41,164 bases of DNA from CAZXBB01 sp964638815. GTDB lineage: Bacteria > Planctomycetota > Phycisphaerae > Phycisphaerales > SM1A02. The notes beneath the pieces are model-generated. The model did no database searches, was not told the DNA's origin, and saw nothing but the letters and a program-made list of their open reading frames with translations. Where the stretch lies: NCBI GenBank assembly GCA_964638815.1, contig CAZXBB010000360.1, forward strand, positions 1 to 41,164, in the 5' to 3' direction. This document shows positions 15,330 through 23,925 of the stretch, piece by piece (positions within the stretch are counted from its first letter, which is position 1; the number at the start of each line of letters is the position of its first letter). A program made the translations under genes and the position numbers.

Positions 15330-18300
15330 ATGCGCTTAGCGAAAATCAGTCTCGCCGGCTTCAAGTCATTCGCGGAGCCGACCGAGTTCCGATTCGACCA
15401 CCCCATCACCGGGATCGTCGGTCCCAACGGCTGCGGCAAGTCCAACGTCGTGGACGCGATCAAGTGGGTGCTCGGGGAGCGATCCGCCAAGAGCCTCCGC
15501 GGCGACGCGATGCTGGACGTGATCTTCGCCGGATCGTCGTCGCGCAAACCGATGGGCGCCGCGAGCGTCACGTTGACGTTCGACAACCCGGTGCTACCCC
15601 CGGAAGAGATCGCCCAGGCCGCCGCCAACGCGGGGCCAGACGCGCACACGGACGCGCACGCGGACGCGCACACGGACGCGGACGCGGACGCGCACACGGA
15701 CGCGGACGCGCACGCGGACGCGCCCGCGCACACGCCCGCGCACACGCACACGGACACGACCGCCGCCCCCCCGCCAACCTCCAACGGCTCCCCCCGCCGC
15801 CGCCTCCTCAACGTGGACACCGAGCAGGTGGACGTCGGTCGTCGCCTCTACCGCGACGGACGCAGCGAGTACCTGATCAACGGTCGAAAGTGCCGGCTCC
15901 GCGACGTCAAGGAGCTGTTCATGGACACCGGCATCGGCACGCACGCCTACTCGATCATCGAGCAGGGGCGGGTCGATGCCATGCTGACGGCGAACCCCGT
16001 CGAGCGGCGCACCATCTTCGAGGAGGCCGCGGGCATCGCGAAGTTCAAGGCCCGCAAGATCGAGGCTGCCCGCAAGCTCGAACGGTCGGAGGTCAACCTC
16101 GTCGCCGTCCGCGAGAAGCTGGCCGGCACCGAGCGGCGGCTCCGCATCGTGCGGTCGCAGGCGGCCAAGGCCCGCCGCTTCCTCGAGCTCGACGCGAAGT
16201 ACCGCGACCTGCGTCTCGAGCTCACGCTCGACACCTACCACGACCTGCGCGACCGCCTTGACGGTCTGACGAGCCGCATCGCCGATCTGGAGACGCACCG
16301 GCGCAGCATGGTCGAGGTCGTGACCGCCCTCGAGGACGAGAAGCAGACGGCCGAGCTCGCCCGGCACGAGGCGCAGACCGCGCAGCGCGAGCTCGAGCAG
16401 CGACGCCTTGAGCTGGGCGCGACACGCAAGCACGCCGAGCAGCGGCGCGAGCTGACGCAGCGCAATCTCGCCGACAGCACCCAGCACGCCGAGGAGGACC
16501 GGACCCGGCTCGCCGAGCTGAAGGACCGGATCGGGTCGCTCGAGGCGAAGATCGTCGAGGCCTCCGCCGCAATGGACGCCGCGGCCGACGAGGTGCGGAC
16601 GGCCGAGGACAACGTGCGCCGGCTCGCCGGGGAGCGCGCGGGTCGCCAGCAGGCGGCCGTCGAGGCCCGGGAGCGTCACGAGCAGATCCGCGACACCATC
16701 GACCGCACCGAGCAGGAGCGCAGCCGCGCCGCCGCCGGCGTCGAGTCGATCGTCGGTCGCGCCCGCGGACTGACCGAGCATCTCGAGCGTCTCACGGGAC
16801 GCGCCGACACCCTCCGCAACGAGCACGGCGAGTGCCGCGAGGCCATCGCCGCCGCGGACGCCGAGCGCGAGCGGGCCCAGGCCCAGGTCGACGCCCTCGA
16901 AGGACAGCTCGACGAGCACGACCGCGCGGCCGGGGCGCTCGGTGATCGGCAGGCCGAGCTCACGGAGCGTATCGCCGCGGCGCGGCACGAGCGGGCGGCG
17001 CTTGAGTCACGGCTGCACCTGCTCGACGAGATGCACCAGGCGCGCGAGGGCCTCGGCGACTCGGTCAAAGCCGTGCTCGACCAGGCCGACCGCTTTCCCG
17101 GGGTGCGTGGCCTGCTGGGCGACGCGATCGACACCGATCGGCGGCACGCTCCGCTCGTCGAGGCCGCGCTCGGCGACGACCTCCAGCTCGTCATCATCGA
17201 CGACCCGGGCGTGATCGACGTCGTCAAGGCGGGGCTGCCGGAGCTGGGCGGGCGGGTCGGCTTTGTTTGTTTGAGCGCTCCGTACGACGGGTCGTCCGAG
17301 TCGGCCCTGCGGGCCGAGGGGGATCGACACTCCGCAGCCGCATCGGAGACCGGCGACGGCGACCAGGTTCCGCCCGGGTGGGCCACGCGCATCCTCGACC
17401 ACGTGCGCATCGCGCCCTACGCGGAAGCGACGGTGGGCCGACTTCTGCGACGCACGCTGCTCGTCTGGGATCTCGAAGCGGCGCACACGCTCGCCGCCGG
17501 GCCGCTCGCCGGGTGGCGGTTCGTCACGAACGCCTGCGACGTCGTCGACGGCGCAGGCCGGATCACCATCGGCCGCGCGAAGGCCACGGCCCGCGGCAAC
17601 GGCTGGCTCTCGCGCCGCCTCGAGCTCGCGGAGCTGAGGAACCAGGTCGCGGCAATCGACGGCGGCCTCGCGGATCTCAACGAGGCACTACGCGGGCTCG
17701 TCTCGGAGTCGGTGCAGCGACACCAGCAGCTCGACGCCGTCAACGCGCGTCTGCACGACGCCCGGCACGGCGTCGTCGAAGCGCAGTACAAGTCGCAGCG
17801 TCTCGGCAACGACCTCGAACGGCTCGATCGGGAGCAGGGTTCCCTCGCCGCCGAGCGCGGAGAAATCGACCGGCGGCTGAGCGACCTCGAAGCAGAGCGC
17901 ACCGGGCTCGCGCGGACGCTCGCCGCGATCGTCTCGTCACTCGCGGGTCACGCCGGGGACGCGGACGCCGCACGGCTCGCCCACGAGCACGCGCAGCAGG
18001 AGGCCGAAGCGACGCAGGAGCAGCTCACGACGGCGAAGCTCGAGCTGGGCGAGGCCGGCAGCCGGCACGAGGCGCTCACCCGCGAGCGTCGTCACCTCCA
18101 CCTCACGCTCGAGGAGCTCGAGCGGCAGAAGGAGATGAGCACGCAGCAGGTCCACCGCCGCCTTTCGCAGATCGAGCAGTTCGAGGCCGCCGTCAACGAG
18201 GCCGCCGAGGAAATCGCCCGCGCCGACGAGGGGCTCATCAACCTCGCCGAGGAAGGCGTCTCGCTCGGCGAGCGCGTCGCGGCCGCGGAGCACGAGGCGA

Positions 18301-19355
18301 CCGCCTGCGGTGAGCGTCTGCTCGCGACGCGGGAGAAGGCCCAGCGTATCGAGCGCGACTACCACGCGGTCGAGATCAGCCGCCGGGAGCTCGAGGTGAA
18401 GCGAGAGAACCTCGAGGAGCGCGCGCTCACCGAGCTGGAGATCGATCTCTCGACGGCGTACCTGCCCTACCGCGCTCAGCGGGAGGAGGCGGACTTCACG
18501 CCCATCGACGCCGAGGCGACGAACGCCGAGATCACCGAGCTGCGCGAGGCCATCCGCAAGCTCGGCAACGTCAACCACGAAGCGATCGAGGAGGAGACGC
18601 AGCTCGAGGAGCGCAACGAGTCGCTCATCCGGCAGGTCGCGGACATCGACGAGGCCGTCACGCAGCTCCAGACGCTCATCAGGCAGCTCGACGAGACGAG
18701 CCTTCACCGGTTCGAGCGGACGTTCGAGGCCATCAAGCGCAACTTCGCGGGTCCGGAGGGCATGTTCCGCAAGCTCTTCGGCGGCGGCAGCGCCGACATC
18801 ATGCTCCTCCCCGACGAGGACGGGCGGCTCGACCCGCTCGCGGCCGGCGTGGAGATCCGCGCGAAACCGCCCGGCAAGGAGCCGCGGGTGATCAGCCAGC
18901 TCTCCGGCGGCGAGAAGACGATGACGGCGGTCGCCCTGCTGATGGCGATCTTCAAGTCGCGGCCGTCCCCGTTCTGCGTGCTCGACGAGGTTGACGCCGC
19001 CCTCGACGACGCCAACGTGGACCGGTACTGCCGCGTGCTCGTGCCCTTCCTCGACAGGAGCCACTTCATTGTGATCACGCACCACAAGCGCACGATGCAG
19101 GCGTGCGATCAGCTCTACGGCGTGACGATGCAGGAGCGTGGCGTCTCGACACGCGTCGCGGTGCGCGTCGAGGACGTCCACGACGACGGTCGCATCGCCG
19201 CGGGAGCGATCGCGCGGGCGGAGGAGGCCGACGAATTCCCGGCGACGCCGGAGTCGGCCGAGCCCCCGCTCATCGAGACGACGCGTCGGGCCCGCGGCCT
19301 CAGGGCCGATCTCGAGCGGGCGTGGGACCCGCAGACGATCGCGACCGAGTCCTGA
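15330..19355 (+). CDS. smc: Chromosome segregation protein SMC, with a low-complexity insert in the ATPase head
   Basis: The protein has 1341 residues, longer than the usual 1150-1200. The ATG at 15330 has a strong AGGAGGT (15314-15320). SMC forms the ring that organises and segregates chromosomes with ScpA/ScpB. Walker A GPNGCGKS is at residues 31-38, and the conserved RRLYRDGRSEYLINGRKCR and MDTGIGTHAYSIIEQG blocks follow. Long coiled coils flank a hinge at about 589-770 (FPGVRGLLGDAID to ARGNGWLSRR). The signature LSGGEKTMTAVALLMAIF is near 1191 and Walker B FCVLDEVDAALDDANVDRY near 1215. Between VTLTFDNPVLPPEE and NVDTEQVDVGRRLYRDG an insert of about 70 residues is rich in Asp, Ala, His and Thr (residues 104-144 are pure repeat). 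The key catalytic motifs are intact. A FlgI-like gene precedes it and a small coiled-coil protein converges on it. Confidence 0.95.
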   Translation: MRLAKISLAGFKSFAEPTEFRFDHPITGIVGPNGCGKSNVVDAIKWVLGERSAKSLRGDAMLDVIFAGSSSRKPMGAASVTLTFDNPVLPPEEIAQAAANAGPDAHTDAHADAHTDADADAHTDADAHADAPAHTPAHTHTDTTAAPPPTSNGSPRRRLLNVDTEQVDVGRRLYRDGRSEYLINGRKCRLRDVKELFMDTGIGTHAYSIIEQGRVDAMLTANPVERRTIFEEAAGIAKFKARKIEAARKLERSEVNLVAVREKLAGTERRLRIVRSQAAKARRFLELDAKYRDLRLELTLDTYHDLRDRLDGLTSRIADLETHRRSMVEVVTALEDEKQTAELARHEAQTAQRELEQRRLELGATRKHAEQRRELTQRNLADSTQHAEEDRTRLAELKDRIGSLEAKIVEASAAMDAAADEVRTAEDNVRRLAGERAGRQQAAVEARERHEQIRDTIDRTEQERSRAAAGVESIVGRARGLTEHLERLTGRADTLRNEHGECREAIAAADAERERAQAQVDALEGQLDEHDRAAGALGDRQAELTERIAAARHERAALESRLHLLDEMHQAREGLGDSVKAVLDQADRFPGVRGLLGDAIDTDRRHAPLVEAALGDDLQLVIIDDPGVIDVVKAGLPELGGRVGFVCLSAPYDGSSESALRAEGDRHSAAASETGDGDQVPPGWATRILDHVRIAPYAEATVGRLLRRTLLVWDLEAAHTLAAGPLAGWRFVTNACDVVDGAGRITIGRAKATARGNGWLSRRLELAELRNQVAAIDGGLADLNEALRGLVSESVQRHQQLDAVNARLHDARHGVVEAQYKSQRLGNDLERLDREQGSLAAERGEIDRRLSDLEAERTGLARTLAAIVSSLAGHAGDADAARLAHEHAQQEAEATQEQLTTAKLELGEAGSRHEALTRERRHLHLTLEELERQKEMSTQQVHRRLSQIEQFEAAVNEAAEEIARADEGLINLAEEGVSLGERVAAAEHEATACGERLLATREKAQRIERDYHAVEISRRELEVKRENLEERALTELEIDLSTAYLPYRAQREEADFTPIDAEATNAEITELREAIRKLGNVNHEAIEEETQLEERNESLIRQVADIDEAVTQLQTLIRQLDETSLHRFERTFEAIKRNFAGPEGMFRKLFGGGSADIMLLPDEDGRLDPLAAGVEIRAKPPGKEPRVISQLSGGEKTMTAVALLMAIFKSRPSPFCVLDEVDAALDDANVDRYCRVLVPFLDRSHFIVITHHKRTMQACDQLYGVTMQERGVSTRVAVRVEDVHDDGRIAAGAIARAEEADEFPATPESAEPPLIETTRRARGLRADLERAWDPQTIATES
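15639..15761 (+). repeat. Hexanucleotide minisatellite (GACGCG/CACACG) inside smc
   Basis: About 20 hexamers drawn from GACGCG, CACACG, GACGCA-type and CCCGCG variants run head to tail and encode Asp-Ala, His-Thr, His-Ala and Pro-Ala pairs. All steps are multiples of six bases, so copy-number change keeps the smc frame. The rest of smc has no such bias. Confidence 0.85.
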
Positions 19356-19568
19356 CCTCGACGGCCTCGCCCGTTGCAGGCACGTCGCGCGGCACATCGC
19401 GCAGCACGGCGGGCAGGCGCCGGTCGCGGGCGACGCCATGGCCGCCCTGCACGCCGCGCAGGCCGGCGCGCACAGCACGTCGCCTGGCGCCGCACACGCA
19501 GGCACTCGCACACGGCGCGCCGCACGTACCCGGGAACGTCCTCGACGGAGCGGCGCGATGCCGCCGTC
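19356..19568. other. Gap between convergent smc and the small coiled-coil gene
   Basis: No supported gene. One minus-strand frame reads Cys-rich here, but it continues for 1.4 kb antisense to smc and has no start support. No strong hairpin plus T-run terminator was found. Confidence 0.4.
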
Positions 19569-19886
19569 CTACACCTCGTCGTCATCCAGGAAGTTGTCTT
19601 CGCCGTGGCCGCGGACGTCGTCCTCTTCGCGGTTCGCCTGCTCGACGAGGCGGCGAAGGTACGCGTTCTCCCGACGGGTCGCCTCGAGGTCGAAGACCAG
19701 GTACTTCACGCTGAGCCGCAGGTAGTCGAGCGACTCCTGGAGCTCGGTCACGGAAGCCTTGATGCGGTCGCGCCGATCCTTCGTCTCCCGCGCCATGTCC
19801 TCCAGCCGTCCGCGGTGCTTCTCCGGGAGCTGGTTGATCTTGTTGAGAAGCTCGTTGAACTTGGTCTGGAACTTCTGCTCATCCAT
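19569..19886 (-). CDS. Small coiled-coil protein, conserved-looking hypothetical
   Basis: The protein has 105 residues from the ATG at 19886, which follows GGGAAG on the minus strand. The frame is open further upstream, but that leader is unlike the rest. The sequence is charged and helical throughout: MDEQKFQTKFNELLNKI, then KHRGRLEDMARETKDRRD, LQESLDYLRLSVKYLVFD, LEATRRENAYLRRL and an acidic end (EEDDVRGHGEDNFLDDDEV). From memory, planctomycete genomes hold similar proteins with a DYLRL.VKYL.FDLEATRREN core and no assigned function. A cytoplasmic dimeric coiled coil is inferred. It is convergent with smc and about 210 bases downstream of the DUF3553 gene on the same strand. Confidence 0.7.
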   Translation of the reverse strand: MDEQKFQTKFNELLNKINQLPEKHRGRLEDMARETKDRRDRIKASVTELQESLDYLRLSVKYLVFDLEATRRENAYLRRLVEQANREEDDVRGHGEDNFLDDDEV

Positions 19887-20099
19887 GTCTTCTTCCCTTC
19901 CGGTGACGGAGCCGTGGTGACGTAGCGGGAACCACGGGGGGAGAAGAACAAGGCCCGCGCCGCGCGGGCGTGCCAATCGCGAGAAACACGTCGAATCGCG
20001 CGCGGCAGACCGTGACGGGGGTTATTCATGGACCCGGGCGGCCGGATGCAGGGCGCGGTCGTGCCGGATGTTGATCCGCCGCAACATCGCGCGATGCGT

Positions 20100-20732
20100 C
20101 TACCGCACCGGAGTGTGCCGTCGCAGCACCTTGCGGGCCGCGGGCGGCGCCTCCTCGACGATGTCACCGATCGGGATCCGGGCATCCGCGGCTTCCCGGA
20201 CCAGGCGGCCGAGGTGCGCTTCGCGCTCGAAGGCCCAGCGGTCGTAGAACTGCTCGAGCTCATGCCGGTTGAAGCGGCTCAGGGGATCATCGAGACCCGT
20301 CTGCGCGACCGCCCAGTCGACCAGACCGCGCCCCGTGCGCTCGAAGCGGTAGAGCCGCACGGTGAACCGGATCCGTTGCGTGATGTCGCGGAAGGGATCG
20401 CTCGCCTCAGACGGCAGGCTGATCATGGATTCCTCGATCCGCTTCCGGGCGACGCCGGCAAGCCAGTCCGTCTCGCCGACCTTGTCCCATAAGCGGACCT
20501 GGTTCGGCGCGTCGTCGCGTCCGGGCGGGGGCGCCTCGTCCGTGACGCGCTCGAGCGGCGCGTGCCCGGCGGAAAGCGTCTTGACGCCGGCGCCGGGAAA
20601 GCGGACCTGGAGCCGCTGGGACGACGTGCCGTTCATCGGCAGCTCCTCGACCCGCACGACGGATCCGATGCCCCACTCGGGACGATTGCTGTGACGCACT
20701 CGGTCACCGAACGAAAACCGTTCGTTCGACAT
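20100..20732 (-). CDS. DUF3553 domain protein
   Basis: The protein has 210 residues from the ATG at 20732, preceded by CGGAG at good spacing on the minus strand. The first 55 residues show the DUF3553 pattern: FSFGDRVRHSNRPEWGIGSV, then VRFPGAGVKTL, a small SH3/Tudor-like beta barrel. The remaining 150 residues are helical and charged (RLYRFERTGRGLVDWAVAQ, FNRHELEQFYDRWAFERE, AARKVLRRHTPVR). No enzyme motif is seen. DUF3553 resembles the RNA polymerase- or nucleic-acid-contacting folds of CarD-like proteins, but a regulatory role here is only inference. An in-frame extension to a GTG near 21038 adds unconserved sequence and was not used. Confidence 0.75.
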   Translation of the reverse strand: MSNERFSFGDRVRHSNRPEWGIGSVVRVEELPMNGTSSQRLQVRFPGAGVKTLSAGHAPLERVTDEAPPPGRDDAPNQVRLWDKVGETDWLAGVARKRIEESMISLPSEASDPFRDITQRIRFTVRLYRFERTGRGLVDWAVAQTGLDDPLSRFNRHELEQFYDRWAFEREAHLGRLVREAADARIPIGDIVEEAPPAARKVLRRHTPVR

Positions 20733-21088
20733 TGTGATCTCCGGGATGGTCCGATCCGGACCGTCTGCGTCCTCCAGTGAACCTGTCGGACGGAAGCGAC
20801 CGGGAGGTGATCCTCTCGCCTGCATTGCCCCCCCTGGCGGAACCGTCATTCGATGCACATGACATGCACCGACGGGCCCCCCGAACGCGGAATCGCAATA
20901 GCACAGGCGCCCTGCCCGCAAAGGATCGACAACGTCTCGCCTGGAACCCTCGACACAGTGCGGGTCCGGCGCCAGCCCCTGACCGCGTACGGCCCTGGAC
21001 CACGATCCTCGCGTTTTGCCTCTGCCGGCGAAGGCCACCGATTCATCGACGGGGTCGCGCCACGTCCGATGTCCTGCGCCGCGCGATG

Positions 21089-21117
21089 AGTATAGCCGAT
21101 CGGCGGGTGGCAGTGAA
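21089..21117 (-). promoter_or_regulatory. Candidate sigma70 promoter (TTCACT-N17-TATACT) for the DUF3553 gene
   Basis: The hexamers match the consensus at 4 of 6 and 5 of 6 positions with ideal 17-base spacing on the minus strand. Transcription would start near 21082 and cross about 350 non-coding bases before the ATG at 20732. Confidence 0.35.
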
Positions 21118-21119
21118 TA

Positions 21120-21205
21120 CCGGACCCGGACCCGGACCCGGACCCCGGGACCCCGGGACCCACTTCTCCCCCCGGACCCCCGGACCCCCGGACCCCCCGG
21201 GGCGC
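21120..21205. repeat. GGACCC / CCGGGACC tandem repeat
   Basis: GGACCC is repeated four times, then CCGGGACC and CCCCCGGA units follow up to about 40 bases before the ymdB start. A similar block (GGGACCC units) precedes ugd at 11585-11605, so this is probably a genome-wide intergenic motif. Confidence 0.6.
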
Positions 21206-21246
21206 CCGTCCTTGCGGTGGCCCCCTCCCTCGTTCAGACTGGGCCC

Positions 21247-22113
21247 ATGGCCGTCCTCACCGTGGCGTTCCTCGGCGACATCTTCGCAACCCCGGGCCGG
21301 CGGGTCGTCGCCCAGCAGATCGACGCGCTCCGGGCAGACCACGCCCCGGACGTCATCATCGCCAACGCCGAGAACGCCGCGCGCGGCCTCGGGCTCTCGC
21401 CCGACCTCTACCGCAAGATCCGGGCACTCGGCATCGACGCGATCACGCTCGGCGACCACGTGTTCCGAGAGGCCCGGATCACCGAGATCCTCCAGATCCC
21501 CGAGGAGCCCATCGCGCGTCCCGCCAACCTCCCTGCGACCGCCGTCGGTCGCGATCGCATCCGCATACGCCCCGCCCCGGGCGCGCCGGGCCGGACGAAG
21601 AGCGTGTTCGTGATCACGGTTCTCGGACGGATCTTCGTCAACCACCCTGCGGACGATCCTTTCGCCGCCGTCGATCGCATCCTCGGCGAACTCCCCGAGG
21701 ACAAGCCCGTCGTCCTCGTCGAGGCCCACATGGAAGCCACCAGCGAGAAGGCCGCGCTGGCGCACCATCTCGACGGTCGCGTCGCGGCCGTACTCGGCAC
21801 GCACACCCACGTCCCGACCGCCGACGCCCGCGTACTCCCCGGCGGCACCGCGTTCATCACGGACGTCGGGATGTGCGGCCCCTATGACTCCGTGATCGGA
21901 CGCGACAAGCGCTCGGTGGTGCGACACATGACCACCGGGATGTACACGCCGTTCGGCATCGGCGAGGGCGGTGAGGCCATGTGCGGAGCCGTGGTCCGGA
22001 TCGACGAGGCGTCGGGACGAGCCCTGTCGATCGAGCGCATCGAGTACCGTGCCGACCGCACCAGGGCGCCGTTCGCCACGGAGGACGGGGCGCGACCGCA
22101 CTTATCCAGATGA
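21247..22113 (+). CDS. ymdB: YmdB family (TIGR00282) metallophosphoesterase
   Basis: The protein has 288 residues from the ATG at 21247; family members are about 260-280 residues. All family blocks are present: AFLGDIFATPGR with metal ligand D11, VIIANAENAARGLGL, ITLGDHVF, RPANLP, VEAHMEATSEK, VLGTHTHVPTAD and FITDVGMCGPYDSVIG. Characterised members are cytoplasmic dimetal cyclic-nucleotide phosphodiesterases (YmdB of Bacillus acts on 2',3'-cyclic nucleotides and influences gene expression). The usual neighbour, RNase Y, is not in this window. The longer open frame starting upstream runs through the GGACCC repeat and was rejected. Confidence 0.9.
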   Translation: MAVLTVAFLGDIFATPGRRVVAQQIDALRADHAPDVIIANAENAARGLGLSPDLYRKIRALGIDAITLGDHVFREARITEILQIPEEPIARPANLPATAVGRDRIRIRPAPGAPGRTKSVFVITVLGRIFVNHPADDPFAAVDRILGELPEDKPVVLVEAHMEATSEKAALAHHLDGRVAAVLGTHTHVPTADARVLPGGTAFITDVGMCGPYDSVIGRDKRSVVRHMTTGMYTPFGIGEGGEAMCGAVVRIDEASGRALSIERIEYRADRTRAPFATEDGARPHLSR

Positions 22114-22671
22114 TGTCCCCGCACCGGCGCCCGCGCCGGCGAATTCAGGCGGAGACGCACCGGCGCCCGCCAGCGGCGTTCAAGTGTTGGAAAATAGGGG
22201 AAATGGCGCGTTTGACGGGGCGGCGCCGGTTCGCGCGAATTCGACGTTTTTTGACGATCTTGACGGCTCGGGGTTGAAGCAGCGGCGTTTGTGGTGTCTC
22301 ATATGACGTGAGTTGAAGGTTGGAAGGAGCATGCCATCCGTCCGGATGCATGGCTTCGGAGCGTTGAGAGAGCGCTCAGAAGAGATCGCCGAGAAGAGAG
22401 AGTCGAGAAGAGAGAGAGGAACCGGAACGATGAGAACCCCCAAGGCACTCGGCTGAGTCCGGGCTTTGCTCGAGTGGTCATCGTGCACCCGTCGTCGGCC
22501 GCCTTCGCGGCCGCAGTTCCGATCGATCAGAACTTCATGACTCCCTCTTGCGGCGTGATGGGCTGACACCCCGCACGGCCCGGCTTGTCGGCCCGGCGTG
22601 CAGGATCGCAGTGCCCGGTCACGGCGATGGTCCGAGTTCCTGGCTTCCGGGTTGGAGAAGAGGGAAAGCAC
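22114..22671. other. Leader region of the sigma54-type activator: AT-rich block, bulged hairpin, GA-tracts and a tiny ORF
   Basis: About 22175-22320 is more AT-rich than its surroundings and has three TTGACG hexamers. A hairpin follows at 22331-22351 (ATGC-c-ATCCG-tc-CGGAT-GCAT). Purine tracts of GAGA type run from about 22366 to 22420. An 8-codon ORF (22430-22456, MRTPKALG) follows the last tract. No other gene is supported. Confidence 0.4.
22331..22351. promoter_or_regulatory. Bulged hairpin upstream of the activator gene
   Basis: ATGC and GCAT form the outer stem, one unpaired C interrupts it, and ATCCG/CGGAT form the inner stem with a two-base loop. No T-run follows. It lies about 15 bases before the GA-tracts. 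Confidence 0.3.
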
Positions 22672-23664
22672 GTGTCCAAGGAGGAGGCCAACCCGCTCGA
22701 CCTCGCGCCCCGGCGCAGTGGCGGGCTCGACAGCGAGTGCCATGGTGCGGCACCGTGCCCGTTCGACGAGCATTCTCGTCGTGCGGCTCGATCCAATTGC
22801 ACCCTGCTGATCACCGGTGAAACGGGCGTCGGCAAGGGTTTTCTCGCCAAGTGGCTGCACAGCGCTTCGCGCCGCCACGAAGGTCCGTTCATCCCGGTCA
22901 ACTGCGGGGCCATCCCCGAAACGATCATCGACAGCCAGCTCTTCGGTCACGCCCACGGCGCGTTCAGCGGCGCGACGTCCGCTCACCTCGGACTGGTCCG
23001 CGCCGCCGAGAAAGGCACGCTGTTCCTCGACGAGGTCGGCGAGCTGCCGCCTTCGGCCCAGACGCGTCTGCTTCGTCTCCTCCAGGACCGCGAGGTGCAG
23101 CCCGTCGGCCACGCACGGCCGATCATCGTCGATGTGCGCATCATCGCGGCGACGAACGGCGACCTTCATGCGGCCGTGCGCGCGCGGACGTTCCGAGAGG
23201 ATCTCCTGTTCCGACTCGACGTCATCCGGCTTCACGTCAGGCCGCTGCGCGAGCGCTTCGACGAGCTCATGGGGCTCGTTGATGCGTTCAACCACGAGTT
23301 CGCCGAGCTCTACCAGCAGGCCCCGCTCGATTTCGACGAAAGCGCCCGCCGCCACCTCATGGGCCACCGCTGGCCCGGGAACATCCGGGAGCTGCGGACG
23401 GTCGTCGAGCGTCTGCACGTGCTCTGCCCCGACGAACCCGTGTCGGGGGCGAGGCTCGCCGACGTCGGTCACCGCAACGACATGGCGGACGGCCCCGGCG
23501 GTCCGGGCCGCTTCCCCGAGCAGATCCGCTACGAGGAGCTGATCCGCGTCCTCGAGACCAACGGAGGATCGGTCACGCAGGCCGCCGCCGTCTTCGGCGT
23601 GCACCGCAGCACCATCTACCGGTGGCTCCAGGGTCGCGAGCGGGCAGCGAACCGCCCATCCTGA
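22672..23664 (+). CDS. Sigma54-type AAA+ transcription activator without a sensor domain
   Basis: The protein has 330 residues from a GTG at 22672 preceded by GAGGGA; the frame is open further up but that part is unconserved. A short N-terminal stretch with three cysteines (C-H-G..C-P..C) replaces the usual receiver or GAF domain. The AAA+ core has Walker A GETGVGKG (49-56), VNCGAIPE, the sigma54-contacting loop as GAFSGA (96-101) where GAFTGA is standard, Walker B GTLFLDEVGELP, ATNGDL, the arginine-finger segment FREDLLFRLDV and sensor II HRWPGNIRELR. A Fis-type helix-turn-helix ends it (GGSVTQAAAVFGVHRSTIYRWLQ). Such proteins remodel sigma54 holoenzyme at -24/-12 promoters. PspF is a known sensor-less example. 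What controls it here is unknown. Confidence 0.85.
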   Translation: MSKEEANPLDLAPRRSGGLDSECHGAAPCPFDEHSRRAARSNCTLLITGETGVGKGFLAKWLHSASRRHEGPFIPVNCGAIPETIIDSQLFGHAHGAFSGATSAHLGLVRAAEKGTLFLDEVGELPPSAQTRLLRLLQDREVQPVGHARPIIVDVRIIAATNGDLHAAVRARTFREDLLFRLDVIRLHVRPLRERFDELMGLVDAFNHEFAELYQQAPLDFDESARRHLMGHRWPGNIRELRTVVERLHVLCPDEPVSGARLADVGHRNDMADGPGGPGRFPEQIRYEELIRVLETNGGSVTQAAAVFGVHRSTIYRWLQGRERAANRPS

Positions 23665-23846
23665 CAACGAGACAACGAGCATCACGACCCCGCCGACCGT
23701 CCCGGACGCAGCCCGCCTTACCAGGCGACGTCGGGGACGGTTCTCGCTTCCGGAATCCGCGGGAACCCGGGCCCGGGATCGAGCGTAGAAGAAAAAACGC
23801 AGCACTTCGGAGACGTGCGGCCAAAAGGCGCCGCATTGTCTCGACG

Positions 23847-23866
23847 ATGCGACAGGCGTGTCGCGA
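23847..23866. promoter_or_regulatory. Inverted repeat ATGCGACA-N4-TGTCGCGA, operator-like
   Basis: The core GCGACA/TGTCGC arms are perfect complements around a 4-base spacer. It shares its half-site with the palindrome at 23926. Pairs of this kind are typical of sites bound by a dimeric regulator. Confidence 0.45.
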
Positions 23867-23925
23867 CGGCGTGCCGGTTACGTGCCCTTATAGCCTCACC
23901 ATGGGGTCTCAGGGGCGTTCCGGTG

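Larger units (their letters stand above)
20733..21246. other. Intergenic stretch with a minus-strand promoter-like site and GGACCC repeats
   Basis: No gene is supported. On the minus strand TTCACT (21112-21117), 17 bases and TATACT (21089-21094) form a fair sigma70-like promoter pointing at the DUF3553 gene, which would give a leader of about 350 bases. The part nearest ymdB (21120-21205) is a tandem GGACCC/CCGGGACC array. Confidence 0.4.

Noticed and set aside
17937..19511. Minus-strand frame with a Cys-rich start (CAAPGDVLCAPACAAC) antisense to smc
   Set aside because: It runs 1.4 kb antisense to highly conserved smc coding sequence and has no ribosome binding site or recognised domain.
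22641..22656. sigma54 promoter-like TGGC-N7-TTGGA before the activator gene
   Set aside because: The -12 GC reads GG and the site is so close to the GTG at 22672 that the ribosome binding site would not be transcribed.
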